Notes: generated by a model from the sequence alone, not told the origin. DNA of 64,000 nt from Stappia stellulata DSM 5886 (GCF_000423705.1 NZ_KE384082.1:804843-868842); one strand, 5' to 3'; positions 1-9,357 are shown, counted from the stretch's first letter. Made by a program: numbers and translations.

Positions 1-2
1 AA

Positions 3-593
3 CGCTTCGGCGTGTCGCGCCCGACCGTTCGCGAGGCCTTGAAGCGCCTGGCCGCACAGAACCTCATTCGCACGCAGCGCGGCCCGACCGGCGGCGCCTT
101 CGTCAACCGGCTGACCTGGTCGGAGGCGCATGACGCGCTGGTCACCACCGCCACGCTTTTGATCGGCATGAACGACATTCCCTTCGAGGAGGCGATCGAG
201 GCGCGCTTCGCGCTGGAAGCCGCCTGTCTGCCCTTTGCCGTCGAACGGCGCACGGAGGCCCAGCTGGAGACCCTGCGCCGGGAGATCGAACAGCAACAGC
301 GCGGCAGCATGACGGACGAGGGGTTTTGCGCCTCCGACCTGCGCTTTCACCGGGTGCTGGTGGATGCGGCCGACAACCCGGTGCTGTCCTTCCAGATGGC
401 CGGCGTGATCGAGGCCATGCAGCCCTTGATGAACATGCTGACCTACCGCATGCGCGACCGCACGAGGATCGCCCGTCTGCACGCCAGCCTCGCCGATGCG
501 CTTCAGGCGCGCGTCACGCAATCCGCGCTCGCCGCCCTCAAGGAGCTTGGCGACTACACTCTGGACCTCGCCCGCGCCCGGCGCGAAGGATAA
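3..593 (+). CDS. FadR-subfamily GntR transcriptional regulator (5' end outside window)
   Basis: Metabolite-responsive DNA-binding repressor or activator of the FadR (FCD) subfamily of GntR. The frame is open to the window edge and the first residues read RFGVSRPTVREAL, the recognition helix of the GntR winged helix, so about 40-50 N-terminal residues are missing; the GTG at 12 is internal to the domain and is not the real start. The rest is the all-helical FCD ligand domain, with the acidic/His motif DLRFHRVLVDAADNP typical of its metal and effector site. It lies 121 bp upstream of a co-directional CoA-transferase gene, so acyl-CoA or organic-acid control of that gene is plausible, but the effector is unknown. 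Confidence 0.85.
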   Translation, partial: RFGVSRPTVREALKRLAAQNLIRTQRGPTGGAFVNRLTWSEAHDALVTTATLLIGMNDIPFEEAIEARFALEAACLPFAVERRTEAQLETLRREIEQQQRGSMTDEGFCASDLRFHRVLVDAADNPVLSFQMAGVIEAMQPLMNMLTYRMRDRTRIARLHASLADALQARVTQSALAALKELGDYTLDLARARREG

Positions 594-714
594 CGCCCGG
601 CGCAAACTGCAGGACGCCGAGGAATGACGTCGCCACCGCAAGTCATTGGACGCGGTCGGCTCCCCGGTCTAAGACCACGGGCACACTCGTTCATTCCAAA
701 TGGTGAGAGACTTC

Positions 715-1944
715 ATGACCGGCCCTCTGTCGCACCTGCGCGTCCTCGATCTGTCCCGCGTTCTCGCCGGCCCCTGGTCGACGCAGACGCTCGCCGACAT
801 GGGCGCGGAGGTGATCAAGATCGAGCGGCCCGGAACGGGCGACGACACGCGCGGCTGGGGACCGCCCTTCGTTGAGGACGGACCCGCCACCGGCGAGAGC
901 GCCTATTTCATGGCGGCCAACCGGGGCAAGAAGTCGGTCGCCGTCGACATCGCCAGCGACGGCGGGCGGGCGCTCGTGATCGAACTGGCCAGGAAGTCCG
1001 ACATTCTCGTCGAGAACTACAAGGTCGGGGGGCTGAAGAAATATGGCCTCGACTATGCGAGCCTCGCCGAGATCAACCCGTCGCTTATCTACTGTTCGAT
1101 CACCGGCTTCGGCCAGACCGGCCCCTACGCCCAGCGCGCCGGCTACGACTTCATGATCCAGGGCATGGGCGGCCTCATGTCGGTCACCGGCGAGCGCGAC
1201 GCGCTGCCGGGCGGCGGCCCGCAAAAGGCAGGCGTTGCGCTTGCCGACGTCCTCACCGGCCTCAACGCCACCATCGCCATTCTCGGCGCGGTGGCGCACC
1301 GCGAACGCAGCGGCGAAGGCCAGCACCTCGACATCGCGCTTTTCGACGTTCAGGTCGCCTCGCTCGCAAACCAGGCGCTCAGCTATCTCGTGTCCGGCAC
1401 CGCGCCCGCGCGCATGGGCAACGCCCACACGGCCATCGTGCCCTATCAGGCTTTCGAAACCGCGGACGGTCACATCATCCTCGCCGTGGGCAACGACGGC
1501 CAGTTCGTGCGTTTCTGCGAGGTGGCGGGCCGGTCCGACCTTCCCGCCGACCCGCGGTTCACGCTCAACCGCGACCGGGTGAGGAACCGGGAGATCCTTG
1601 TCCCGGTCATCGCCGACATCATCAAGGCCCGCACCACCCGCGCGTGGATCGAGGTTCTGGAGGCGGCCGCCGTGCCCTGCGGCCCCATCAACACCATCGC
1701 GGAGGTCTTCGAGGAGCCGCAAGCCAAGGCCCGTGGATTGCTGAACCCCGCCCTGCCCCACGCCAGCGGCGGCACGGTGCCGGGCGTTGCAAGCCCCTTG
1801 CGGTTCTCCAAGACCCCGGTCAACGACACCGTCGCGCCGCCCGTGCTCGGTCAACACACCCGCGAGGTCCTCGCCGACGTCCTGGGCCTCGACGAAGACG
1901 AGATCGCGGCTCTCCTGACAAGCGGTGCCGTCGACGGACTCTGA
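715..1944 (+). CDS. CaiB/BaiF family (class III) CoA-transferase
   Basis: Transfers CoA between organic acids through a covalent Asp-acyl/CoA intermediate; the substrates cannot be read from the sequence. The N-terminus LRVLDLSRVLAGPW followed by DMGAEVIKIERP is the family signature, and AGYDFMIQGMGGLMSVTG contains the expected catalytic Asp. The length (about 409 aa) is normal for the family. I chose ATG 715 because a purine-rich GGTGAGAG lies 6 nt upstream; an in-frame ATG at 700 would add five residues and has no ribosome site. The FadR-type regulator upstream may control it. A 224-bp intergenic region separates it from urtA, so it is probably not part of the urea operon. Formyl-CoA:oxalate, carnitine and racemase-like relatives are all possible. 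Confidence 0.85.
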   Translation: MTGPLSHLRVLDLSRVLAGPWSTQTLADMGAEVIKIERPGTGDDTRGWGPPFVEDGPATGESAYFMAANRGKKSVAVDIASDGGRALVIELARKSDILVENYKVGGLKKYGLDYASLAEINPSLIYCSITGFGQTGPYAQRAGYDFMIQGMGGLMSVTGERDALPGGGPQKAGVALADVLTGLNATIAILGAVAHRERSGEGQHLDIALFDVQVASLANQALSYLVSGTAPARMGNAHTAIVPYQAFETADGHIILAVGNDGQFVRFCEVAGRSDLPADPRFTLNRDRVRNREILVPVIADIIKARTTRAWIEVLEAAAVPCGPINTIAEVFEEPQAKARGLLNPALPHASGGTVPGVASPLRFSKTPVNDTVAPPVLGQHTREVLADVLGLDEDEIAALLTSGAVDGL

Positions 1945-1956
1945 CAGGACGCCATG

Positions 1957-1980
1957 TTGCATTGCAAAAAATTTATGCAA
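1957..1980. promoter_or_regulatory. Inverted repeat TTGCAT-N12-ATGCAA upstream of urtA
   Basis: A perfect 6-nt inverted repeat separated by 12 AT-rich bases sits just after the CoA-transferase stop codon and about 190 bp before urtA. The TGCA cores and wide spacing resemble a binding site for a dimeric activator such as an enhancer-binding protein. It is not a close match to the NtrC consensus, so the identity of the binder is inference. Confidence 0.4.
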
Positions 1981-2100
1981 CTCCAGGCGATGCCGCTTAA
2001 TTTTGCAACGCCGCCGCGATTCATTCGCGCGCGGCGCCCTGCCATATTTTTCGCCATAAAAACAATGAATTGAGTTCGGAACCACGCTGCGTCGAGCGAG

Positions 2101-2116
2101 TGGCATGGTTCTTGAT
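2101..2116 (+). promoter_or_regulatory. Weak sigma-54-like promoter candidate for urtA
   Basis: TGGCATGGTTCTTGAT has the -24 element TGGCA and a TTG at the right distance for -12, but the invariant GC of the -12 element is GA here. Sigma-54 control would suit nitrogen-regulated urea uptake. The mismatch keeps this speculative. Confidence 0.25.
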
Positions 2117-2168
2117 CCTCTCCGGATCGTCTCTTCCTCCCAGGGAGACGCGACAGAGGGGAAAAACA

Positions 2169-3467
2169 ATGACCGTCAAACATACGAAGTCCTTGGCCGG
2201 CTACGCGCTCGCCGCGATGCTCGCATCCACCGCCTTCACGGGCGTGCAGGCGCAGGAAGAGACCATCAAGGTCGGCATCCTGCATTCGCTGTCCGGCACA
2301 ATGGCGATCTCCGAGACGACGCTCAAGGACGCCATGCTGATGCTCATCGAGGAGCAGAACAAGAAGGGCGGCCTTCTCGGCAAGAAGCTCGAGGCCGTCG
2401 TCGTCGACCCGGCCTCCGACTGGCCGCTCTTCGCCGAAAAGGCGCGCGAGCTGATCGAGGTCAACGGCGTCTCGGCCGTCTTCGGCTGCTGGACGTCCGT
2501 GTCGCGCAAGTCCGTTCTCCCGGTCTTCGAGGAGCTGAACAGCCTGCTGTTCTACCCGGTCCAATACGAGGGCGAGGAAAGCCAGCGCAACGTCTTCTAC
2601 ACCGGTGCGGCCCCGAACCAGCAGGCCATTCCCGCCGTCGACTATCTGATGAACGAGGAAGGCGTCGAGCGCTGGGTGCTCGCCGGCACCGACTACGTCT
2701 ATCCGCGCACGACCAACAAGATCCTCGAGGCCTACCTCAAGGCCAAGGGCGTTGCAGCCGAAGACATCATGATCAACTACACGCCGTTCGGACATTCCGA
2801 CTGGCAGACGATCGTGTCCGACATCAAGACCTTCGGCTCCGCCGGCAAGAAGACGGCCGTTGTCTCGACGATCAACGGCGACGCCAACGTGCCCTTCTAC
2901 AAGGAGCTCGGAAACGCCGGCATCAAGGCGGAAGACATTCCCGTCGTTGCCTTCTCGGTCGGCGAAGAGGAGCTTGCCGGTCTCGATACCGGTCCGCTGG
3001 TCGGCCACCTCGCCGCCTGGAACTACTTCCAGTCCGTCGACACCGAGGTGAACTTCGACTTCATCGACGCCTGGCACGCCTACACCGGCGACGACACGCG
3101 CGTGACCAACGACCCGATGGAAGCGCATTTCATCGGCTTCAACATGTGGGTCGAGGCGGTCGAGAAGGCCGGCACCACCGATCCCGATGCCGTGATCGAT
3201 TCCATCGTCGGCGTGACGGTGCCAAATCTCACCGGCGGATATTCCGCGATGATGCCGAACCACCACATCACCAAGCCCGTGCTGATCGGCGAGATCCAGG
3301 ACGACGGCCAGTTCGAGACCGTGTGGGAAACCTCCGGCCTCGTCGTCGGCGATGCCTGGTCCGATTACCTCGAAGGCTCCAAGGACCTGATCGCCGACTG
3401 GCGCGCACCGATGTCCTGCGGAAACTTCAACACCGCCACCGGAAAATGCGGCGGTTCGGGCAGCTAA
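2169..3467 (+). CDS. urtA: Urea ABC transporter, substrate-binding protein
   Basis: Periplasmic urea receptor of the UrtABCDE transporter (432 aa). Residues 1-28 are a Sec signal peptide with probable cleavage after VQA. The mature protein begins with IKVGILHSLSGTMAISE and contains GCWTSVSRKSVLPVFEE and LLFYPVQYEGEESQRNVFYTG, characteristic of UrtA rather than branched-chain amino-acid receptors. ATG 2169 is preceded by GAGGGG at a good distance; the open frame extends upstream, but the signal peptide fixes the start. It is first in a five-gene operon and is followed by a strong hairpin that could favour its higher expression. Confidence 0.95.
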   Translation: MTVKHTKSLAGYALAAMLASTAFTGVQAQEETIKVGILHSLSGTMAISETTLKDAMLMLIEEQNKKGGLLGKKLEAVVVDPASDWPLFAEKARELIEVNGVSAVFGCWTSVSRKSVLPVFEELNSLLFYPVQYEGEESQRNVFYTGAAPNQQAIPAVDYLMNEEGVERWVLAGTDYVYPRTTNKILEAYLKAKGVAAEDIMINYTPFGHSDWQTIVSDIKTFGSAGKKTAVVSTINGDANVPFYKELGNAGIKAEDIPVVAFSVGEEELAGLDTGPLVGHLAAWNYFQSVDTEVNFDFIDAWHAYTGDDTRVTNDPMEAHFIGFNMWVEAVEKAGTTDPDAVIDSIVGVTVPNLTGGYSAMMPNHHITKPVLIGEIQDDGQFETVWETSGLVVGDAWSDYLEGSKDLIADWRAPMSCGNFNTATGKCGGSGS

Positions 3468-3493
3468 GCCCCGGCCCTCGCATCCAGAGGGGA

Positions 3494-3520
3494 GGGAGGC
3501 GGGCAATGTATCCGCCTCCC
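3494..3520 (+). terminator. Hairpin between urtA and urtB (attenuator or mRNA stabiliser)
   Basis: A perfect 9-bp GC stem (GGGAGGCGG / CCGCCTCCC) with a 9-nt loop lies 26 nt after the urtA stop. No T-run follows, so full termination is unlikely; partial attenuation or 3'-end protection of urtA mRNA fits better. Confidence 0.6.
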
Positions 3521-3594
3521 CCATCCCTTCGCCGTCCAGGCGGGCGCGCCCAGCCCGCCCGTCCCTTGATCATCCGACCGGGGCCTTGTCGACC

Positions 3595-5247
3595 ATGCTC
3601 ACCCGCACGCGACGCCGTTCTTCCGCTCTCGGAGCGCTTGCCGTTTTCCTGGTGCTCGCGGTTGCGACCGTCACCTTTGCCGGCACCGCCGCGGCCCAGT
3701 CCGACGACGCGGCGCTGCGCACGCAGCTGAATGCGCTGGCCGCGGGCGATTTCGACGACACCCAGCGGCAGATAAATGCGATCGCGGAGGCCGGCGATCC
3801 GCGCGCCGCCCCGGCGCTCGAAGCTCTCGCCGACGGCGATCTTTACTTCCGCCGCGCGGACAACGCCGTCTTCATCACGCGCAAGGACGGCTCCGACTAT
3901 GCGTTGCGCGATCCGCTAACGCTGGAAGACGCCGGCACCGCCGGGCGCCGCGAGGTCAAGAAGATCCGCGTCAACAACCGCTTGCGCCGGGTTATCCGTA
4001 CAGCCCTCGGCACGCTGACACTGCGCGCGCCCGACCCGGCCGCACGCATCGAGGCCGCCGACGCGATCTTCAAGGCGCAGGATGTCGACAGCATCGAGCC
4101 GCTCGAGGCCGCATTGGCCGCAGAGACCAACACGGATGTAGCCCGCCACATGCGCGAGGCGCGTGCTGCGGCGGTGCTTGCCTCCGATCTTCCGACACCG
4201 GACAAGCTTGAGGCAATCGCCACCGTTGCCGCGCGCGGCGACCGGGATGCCCGCTCGCTGCTCACCGGCATATCCAACGGTCCCGACACTGCGCTGCATG
4301 AGGCGGCCAATGCGGCGATTGCCAAGGTGGAGCGGGTGCAGGGCCTGTGGGACACGGCGCGCAACATCTGGTTCGGCCTGTCGCTCGGTTCCGTGCTGCT
4401 GCTTGCCGCCATCGGCCTGGCGATCACCTTCGGCGTGATGGGCGTGATCAACATGGCGCACGGCGAAATGGTCATGCTCGGCGCCTATACGACCTTCGTC
4501 GTCCAGAGCCTGTTTCGCACCGCCGCGCCCGAGTATTTCGACTATTCGCTGATCGTCGCGCTCCCGGCGGCGTTCCTCGTCGCGGGACTTGTGGGCATCG
4601 CCATCGAGCGCGGCATCATCCGTTTCCTGCACGACCGCCCGCTGGAAACGCTGCTTGCGACGTGGGGCGTATCGCTGATCCTTCAGCAGACAGTACGCAC
4701 GATCTTCGGACCGACCAACCGGGAGGTCGGAAACCCGTCCTTCATGTCCGGCGCCATGGAGATCGGACAGCTCACCATCACCTACAACCGGCTGTGGATC
4801 GTCGTCTTCGCGCTTGTCGTCTTCACCGCCCTGCTCGTGGCAATGAAGGCAACCCGTTTCGGTCTTTATGTCCGCGCCGTGACGCAGAACCGGCGCATGT
4901 CCGCCTCCATGGGCATTCGCACGCCGCTGGTCGACGCGCTCACCTTCGGCCTCGGCTCGGGGATCGCCGGCATTGCCGGCGTCGCGCTTTCCCAGATCGA
5001 CAATGTCTCGCCGAACCTTGGGCAGTCCTACATCATCGACAGTTTCATGGTCGTCGTGTTCGGCGGCGTCGGAAACCTCTGGGGCACGCTGCTCGGCGCC
5101 TTCACGCTCGGCATCGCCAACAAGTTCCTGGAGCCGGTGGCCGGCGCGGTGCTCGCCAAGATCCTGGTGCTCGTCTTCATCATCCTCTTCATCCAAAAGC
5201 GCCCGCGCGGCCTCTTCGCGCTCAAGGGCCGGGCGGTGGACGCATGA
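3595..5247 (+). CDS. urtB: Urea ABC transporter, permease UrtB (long form)
   Basis: Inner-membrane permease subunit for urea, LivH-like (550 aa). An N-terminal signal-like segment (to about residue 36, ending AAAQS) precedes roughly 210 residues of a helical extracytoplasmic region, then the permease domain from about residue 250 (IWFGLSLGSVLLLAAIGLAITFGVMGVINMAHGEMVMLGAY). This N-terminal extension is usual in proteobacterial UrtB and separates it from LivH. ATG 3595 is used; an in-frame TTG lies at 3586, and neither has a strong ribosome site. It is followed after 28 nt by urtC. Confidence 0.93.
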   Translation: MLTRTRRRSSALGALAVFLVLAVATVTFAGTAAAQSDDAALRTQLNALAAGDFDDTQRQINAIAEAGDPRAAPALEALADGDLYFRRADNAVFITRKDGSDYALRDPLTLEDAGTAGRREVKKIRVNNRLRRVIRTALGTLTLRAPDPAARIEAADAIFKAQDVDSIEPLEAALAAETNTDVARHMREARAAAVLASDLPTPDKLEAIATVAARGDRDARSLLTGISNGPDTALHEAANAAIAKVERVQGLWDTARNIWFGLSLGSVLLLAAIGLAITFGVMGVINMAHGEMVMLGAYTTFVVQSLFRTAAPEYFDYSLIVALPAAFLVAGLVGIAIERGIIRFLHDRPLETLLATWGVSLILQQTVRTIFGPTNREVGNPSFMSGAMEIGQLTITYNRLWIVVFALVVFTALLVAMKATRFGLYVRAVTQNRRMSASMGIRTPLVDALTFGLGSGIAGIAGVALSQIDNVSPNLGQSYIIDSFMVVVFGGVGNLWGTLLGAFTLGIANKFLEPVAGAVLAKILVLVFIILFIQKRPRGLFALKGRAVDA

Positions 5248-5275
5248 GCCGCGCAACGACCGGGAGGTCCCCGCA

Positions 5276-6448
5276 ATGACGCTCCGCTTTCTTTCCGGCG
5301 GCCTCACCGGCGGACGCCTTGTCATGCTGGCGCTGCTCCTGGCCTCCGCGATCCTCGTCCCGTTGCTGAACCTGGCCTTGCCGGAAAGCCATCCGCTGCA
5401 TGTGCCGACCTATGCCGTGACGCTCATGGGCAAATATCTGACCTACGCCCTGCTGGCGCTGGCCCTCGATCTCGTCTGGGGCTATTGCGGCATTCTCTCG
5501 CTTGGTCACGCCGCCTTCTTCGCGCTCGGCGGCTATGCCATGGGCATGTATCTGATGCGCCAGATCGGCTCCCGCGGCGTTTATGGCGATCCCGTCCTGC
5601 CGGACTTCATGGTGTTCCTGAACTGGGACGAACTGCCCTGGTACTGGTACGGCTTCGACGCCTTTTCCTTCGCCATGCTGGTCGCGCTCGTGGCGCCGGC
5701 GATCCTCGCCTTCGTCTTCGGCTGGTTCGCCTTCCGCTCGCGGGTGACCGGCGTCTATCTGTCGATCATCACCCAGGCGATGACCTATGCGCTGCTTCTC
5801 GCCTTTTTCCGCAACGACATGGGCTTTGGCGGCAACAACGGTCTGACCGACTTCAAGGACATTCTCGGCTTCGACATCCAGTCGGACGCCACCCGCGCCG
5901 GGCTTTTCGCGGCGTCCGCGCTGGCGCTCGCGGCGGGCCTCGTCCTGGCGGTGGCCATCACCGCCTCCAAGCTCGGCAAGGTCTTGATCGCCGTGCGCGA
6001 CGCGGAAAGCCGCACCCGCTTCCTCGGCTACCGGGTCGAGCACTACAAGCTCTTCGTCTGGACGGTGTCCGCGATGATGGCGGGTTTGGCCGGCGCGCTC
6101 TACGTGCCGCAGGTCGGCATCATCAATCCGGGCGAATTCGCCCCCGCCAATTCCATCGAGGCGGTCATCTGGGTCGCCGTCGGCGGGCGCGGCACGCTGG
6201 TCGGGCCGATCATCGGCGCGGTTCTCGTGAATTTCGCCAAGAGCTGGTTCACCGCAGCCCTTCCCGAGTTCTGGCTGTTCGCGCTCGGCGGGCTCTTTGT
6301 CTTCGTCACGCTGTTTCTTCCCACCGGCATTGTCGGCCTCGCCCGCACGGCGACGCAACGGCTGCGACGCATGCGCAAATCCGAGCCGGACGCCCGGAAC
6401 ACCGGCGGATCGGTGACGACCGAGCCGCGCGGCCAGGCGGCGGAGTAG
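5276..6448 (+). CDS. urtC: Urea ABC transporter, permease UrtC
   Basis: Second membrane subunit of the urea transporter, LivM-like (390 aa). Conserved permease segments include DLVWGYCGILSLGHAAFFALGGYAMGMYLM, VTGVYLSIITQAMTYALLLAFF and GRGTLVGPIIGAVLVNF. Start ATG 5276 has GGGAGG 7 nt upstream. The gene overlaps no neighbour and ends 4 nt before urtD, consistent with translational coupling. Confidence 0.94.
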   Translation: MTLRFLSGGLTGGRLVMLALLLASAILVPLLNLALPESHPLHVPTYAVTLMGKYLTYALLALALDLVWGYCGILSLGHAAFFALGGYAMGMYLMRQIGSRGVYGDPVLPDFMVFLNWDELPWYWYGFDAFSFAMLVALVAPAILAFVFGWFAFRSRVTGVYLSIITQAMTYALLLAFFRNDMGFGGNNGLTDFKDILGFDIQSDATRAGLFAASALALAAGLVLAVAITASKLGKVLIAVRDAESRTRFLGYRVEHYKLFVWTVSAMMAGLAGALYVPQVGIINPGEFAPANSIEAVIWVAVGGRGTLVGPIIGAVLVNFAKSWFTAALPEFWLFALGGLFVFVTLFLPTGIVGLARTATQRLRRMRKSEPDARNTGGSVTTEPRGQAAE

Positions 6449-6452
6449 ACCC

Positions 6453-7199
6453 ATGGCAAAAGCGGAAACCCTTCTCTATCTCGACGGTGTCAGCGTTTCC
6501 TTCGACGGCTTCAAGGCGCTGAACAATCTCTCCTTCCTGATCGGCCGCAACGAGATGCGCGCGATCATCGGCCCGAACGGCGCCGGCAAGACCACGATGA
6601 TGGATGTGATCACCGGCAAGACGCGTCCCGACGAAGGCGAACTTCGCTTCGACGGCAAGATCGACCTCACCGCCCACGACGAGGCGGAGATCGCCGGCTT
6701 CGGCATCGGCCGCAAGTTCCAGAAGCCGACGGTGTTTGAAAACCAGAGCGTCCGCGACAACCTGATGCTGGCGCTGAAGGCGCTACGCGGCCCCTTCGCC
6801 ACGTTGTTTCACCGCGACGACGATGCCGAGCGCAGCCGGATCGACACTCTGCTGGCGACGATCCGGCTCACCGCCCGCAGGGACGATCTGGCGGGCGACC
6901 TCAGCCACGGCCAGAAGCAGTGGCTGGAAATCGGCATGCTGCTTGCCCAGGATCCCGAGTTGCTTCTGATCGACGAGCCGGCCGCTGGCATGACGGACGC
7001 GGAGACGGCGGCGACCGCCGATTTGCTGCGCGAGATCTCGAAAACCCACTCGGTCGTGGTCGTGGAGCACGACATGGCCTTCGTGCGCGCGCTCGGCGTG
7101 AAGGTGACGGTCCTCCATGAAGGGTCCGTGCTCGCGGAAGGGTCGCTCGACCACGTTTCCAACGATCGAAGGGTCATCGATGTCTATCTCGGACGCTGA
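6453..7199 (+). CDS. urtD: Urea ABC transporter, ATPase UrtD
   Basis: One of two cytoplasmic ATP-hydrolysing subunits, LivG-like (248 aa). Walker A GPNGAGKTT, signature LSHGQKQWLEIGMLL and Walker B LLLIDEPAAGM followed by the H-loop VVVEHDM are all intact. The sequence SHGQKQWLEIGM is typical of UrtD. It begins 4 nt after urtC. Confidence 0.95.
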   Translation: MAKAETLLYLDGVSVSFDGFKALNNLSFLIGRNEMRAIIGPNGAGKTTMMDVITGKTRPDEGELRFDGKIDLTAHDEAEIAGFGIGRKFQKPTVFENQSVRDNLMLALKALRGPFATLFHRDDDAERSRIDTLLATIRLTARRDDLAGDLSHGQKQWLEIGMLLAQDPELLLIDEPAAGMTDAETAATADLLREISKTHSVVVVEHDMAFVRALGVKVTVLHEGSVLAEGSLDHVSNDRRVIDVYLGR

Positions 7200-7223
7200 C
7201 GCTTGCCCGGAAGGTCCCGCCTC

Positions 7224-7919
7224 ATGCTGACTGTCGACGCAATAGATCTCCACTACGGTGCCGCCCAGGCGCTGAAACAGGTGAGCCTCACCGCGAAGAT
7301 CGGCGAGATCTCCTGCGTGATGGGCCGCAACGGGGTCGGCAAGACCTCGACGCTGCGCGCCATCGCCGGCCAGCATCCGGTCACGCATGGAAGGGTCCAT
7401 TGGGAAGGCGCGGACATCACGCGGCTTTCGGCGTTCCAGCGCGCGCGGCGCGGCATCTCCATCGTGCCGCAGGGGCGCGATATCTTTCCGCTTCTGAGCG
7501 TGAAGGAAAACCTGGAGACCGGTTTCGCGCCGCTTGCCCGCAAGGAACGCTTCGTGCCCGACACGGTGTTCGAACTGTTTCCCGTGTTGAAGGACATGCT
7601 GTCGCGGCGCGGCGGCGACCTTTCGGGCGGCCAGCAGCAGCAGCTTGCCATCGGACGCGCCATCGTCATGCGCCCGCGCCTGCTCATTCTGGACGAGCCG
7701 ACCGAGGGCATTCAGCCCTCGATCATCAAGGACATCGGCCGGGCCATCGCCTTCCTGCGGGAAAGCGGCGACATGGCCATCGTGCTCGTCGAGCAATACT
7801 TCGAATTCGCCCGCGACCTTGCCGACAATTTCGCCGTGATGGATCGCGGCGAGGTCGTGCTCGCCGGCGCGCGGGCGGACCTCGACGAGACCGAAGTGCG
7901 CGCGCATCTCACCGTGTGA
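7224..7919 (+). CDS. urtE: Urea ABC transporter, ATPase UrtE
   Basis: Second ATPase of the urea transporter, LivF-like (231 aa). Walker A GRNGVGKTS, signature LSGGQQQQLAIGRA and Walker B LLILDEPTEGIQPSIIKDIG are present; EPTEGIQPSII is a UrtE hallmark. ATG 7224 has GGAAGG upstream; an in-frame TTG at 7203 is less likely. It ends the operon and converges on an SDR gene 12 bp away. No urease gene follows, unlike in many genomes. Confidence 0.94.
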   Translation: MLTVDAIDLHYGAAQALKQVSLTAKIGEISCVMGRNGVGKTSTLRAIAGQHPVTHGRVHWEGADITRLSAFQRARRGISIVPQGRDIFPLLSVKENLETGFAPLARKERFVPDTVFELFPVLKDMLSRRGGDLSGGQQQQLAIGRAIVMRPRLLILDEPTEGIQPSIIKDIGRAIAFLRESGDMAIVLVEQYFEFARDLADNFAVMDRGEVVLAGARADLDETEVRAHLTV

Positions 7920-7931
7920 GGCCGATCCGCC

Positions 7932-8690
7932 TCAGCCGCGTCCGATGTAAGGCATGTTCGTCGCCATCACCGTCATGAACTGCACGTTGGCATCGAGCGG
8001 CAGGCTCGCCATATGCAGCACCGAGCTTGCCACATGGGCTGCATCCATGACCGGTTCGGCGCGCACCGAGCCGTCCGGTTGCGGCACGCCTTCCGGCATT
8101 TTCGCCGTCATGTCGGAGGCGGCGTTGCCGATGTCGACCTGTCCGCAGGCGATGTTGCAGGCCCGCCCGTCGAGTGAGATCGAGCGGGTCAGCCCGGTGA
8201 TCGCGTGTTTTGACGCGGTATAGGCGACCGAGCCCGGCCGTGGAACATGGGCGGAGATCGAGCCGTTGTTGATGATGCGTCCGCCCTGCGGATCCTGCGC
8301 GCGCATCTGGATGAAGGCCGCGCGGGCGATCAGGAACGCGCCATCGACGTTGACCGACATCACCTTGCGCCAGTCCGCGAAGGACAGATCGCCGATCGGC
8401 GTGCCGAGCACCGAGGTTCCGGCATTGTTGAAGACGACGTCAAGCCGGCCGAACCGATCCTTGATCGCCTGAAAGAGCGCGTCGACCGCATCGGGATCGC
8501 TGACATCGCAAGGCACACACAACGTCTGGTCGGCGGCGACACCCGCCTCCGCCGCGACCGTCTCCAGAAGCTCGGAACGACGGCCGGCAAGAACCGTCCG
8601 GTAGCCGGCCTTGAGAAAGGCAATCGCGCAAGAGCGCCCGACGCCCGCCGTTGCCCCTGTTACCAGCGCCACATCGCCCTGCCCCGCCAT
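7932..8690 (-). CDS. Short-chain dehydrogenase/reductase (SDR)
   Basis: NAD(P)-dependent oxidoreductase of the classical SDR family (252 aa); substrate unknown. The cofactor motif TGATAGVG is at residues 11-18, NNAG at about 88-91, and the catalytic triad is Ser144, Tyr157 and Lys161 (YTASK). The fold is complete. The start is supported by GGGGGA about 8 nt upstream. It lies 107 bp downstream of the DUF2177 gene on the same strand, without clear evidence of an operon. Confidence 0.85.
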   Translation of the reverse strand: MAGQGDVALVTGATAGVGRSCAIAFLKAGYRTVLAGRRSELLETVAAEAGVAADQTLCVPCDVSDPDAVDALFQAIKDRFGRLDVVFNNAGTSVLGTPIGDLSFADWRKVMSVNVDGAFLIARAAFIQMRAQDPQGGRIINNGSISAHVPRPGSVAYTASKHAITGLTRSISLDGRACNIACGQVDIGNAASDMTAKMPEGVPQPDGSVRAEPVMDAAHVASSVLHMASLPLDANVQFMTVMATNMPYIGRG

Positions 8691-8797
8691 CGTGTTCCCC
8701 CGGTTGTTCCTGCCTCGAGGGGGTCACAATGCGCGAGAGATGCGCAGGATGGCAAGCCCGTGCCCGTCGCCGGAAAACCCGCCGTCACCCTCCGGTA

Positions 8798-9196
8798 TCA
8801 AACGAAATTGCGGGCCACCATGTAACCGGCCCAGGCCGAGACGCCGGTCACGAAACTTCCCCAGGTCACATCGACGAGGGTCACGACCACCGGCCAGTCG
8901 CGCAGCGTCGCCAGATTGGTGAATTCATATGTGGCATAGGCGAAAAAGCCGAACAACAGCCCGTAAATCAGTGCATCCTGCCAATTGCCGGATTTGAGCG
9001 CCGGACTGACCGCAAAGATCACCACGCCGACGACATAGACGGCGTAGAAGGCACCGGCGACCGCGAAATTCACCTCGTCAGCCATCAATGCACCGACACG
9101 CTCGCGGTAGAAGGAACCCGCAATACGGGTCAACCAGACGTAATCGATGGCAAAGAAAACGACAGCAGTCGCAAGATAGGCAATCGCATAGGACAT
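8798..9196 (-). CDS. DUF2177 family membrane protein
   Basis: Small integral membrane protein (132 aa) with about four hydrophobic segments, of no established function. The segments FFAIDYVWLTRIAGSFYRERVG near the N-terminus and LFGFFAYATYEFTNLATLRDWP in the middle are the recognisable DUF2177 signatures. An AAGG lies upstream of the ATG. It is divergent from bfr, with the ICE element about 160 bp upstream of its start, so iron control of this gene as well cannot be excluded. Confidence 0.8.
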   Translation of the reverse strand: MSYAIAYLATAVVFFAIDYVWLTRIAGSFYRERVGALMADEVNFAVAGAFYAVYVVGVVIFAVSPALKSGNWQDALIYGLLFGFFAYATYEFTNLATLRDWPVVVTLVDVTWGSFVTGVSAWAGYMVARNFV

Positions 9197-9357
9197 TCTT
9201 CAAACCTTCGTCAGTGTCATACAGGGTTAAACGCAACGGGAAAGCAATCGGTTCACCCGCGCGGCGGGAACAGGGAGGCACGAGTGGCCAATCGTCTCAG
9301 CCGCCGCATTTGCGGAGGAAAGCCGAACAAACGTTGGCCGGCCCCTCTTCACATGAG

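Noticed and set aside
1851-3524. A long antisense frame over urtA
   Set aside because: Composition is shadow-like, and the plus strand encodes an intact UrtA with signal peptide.
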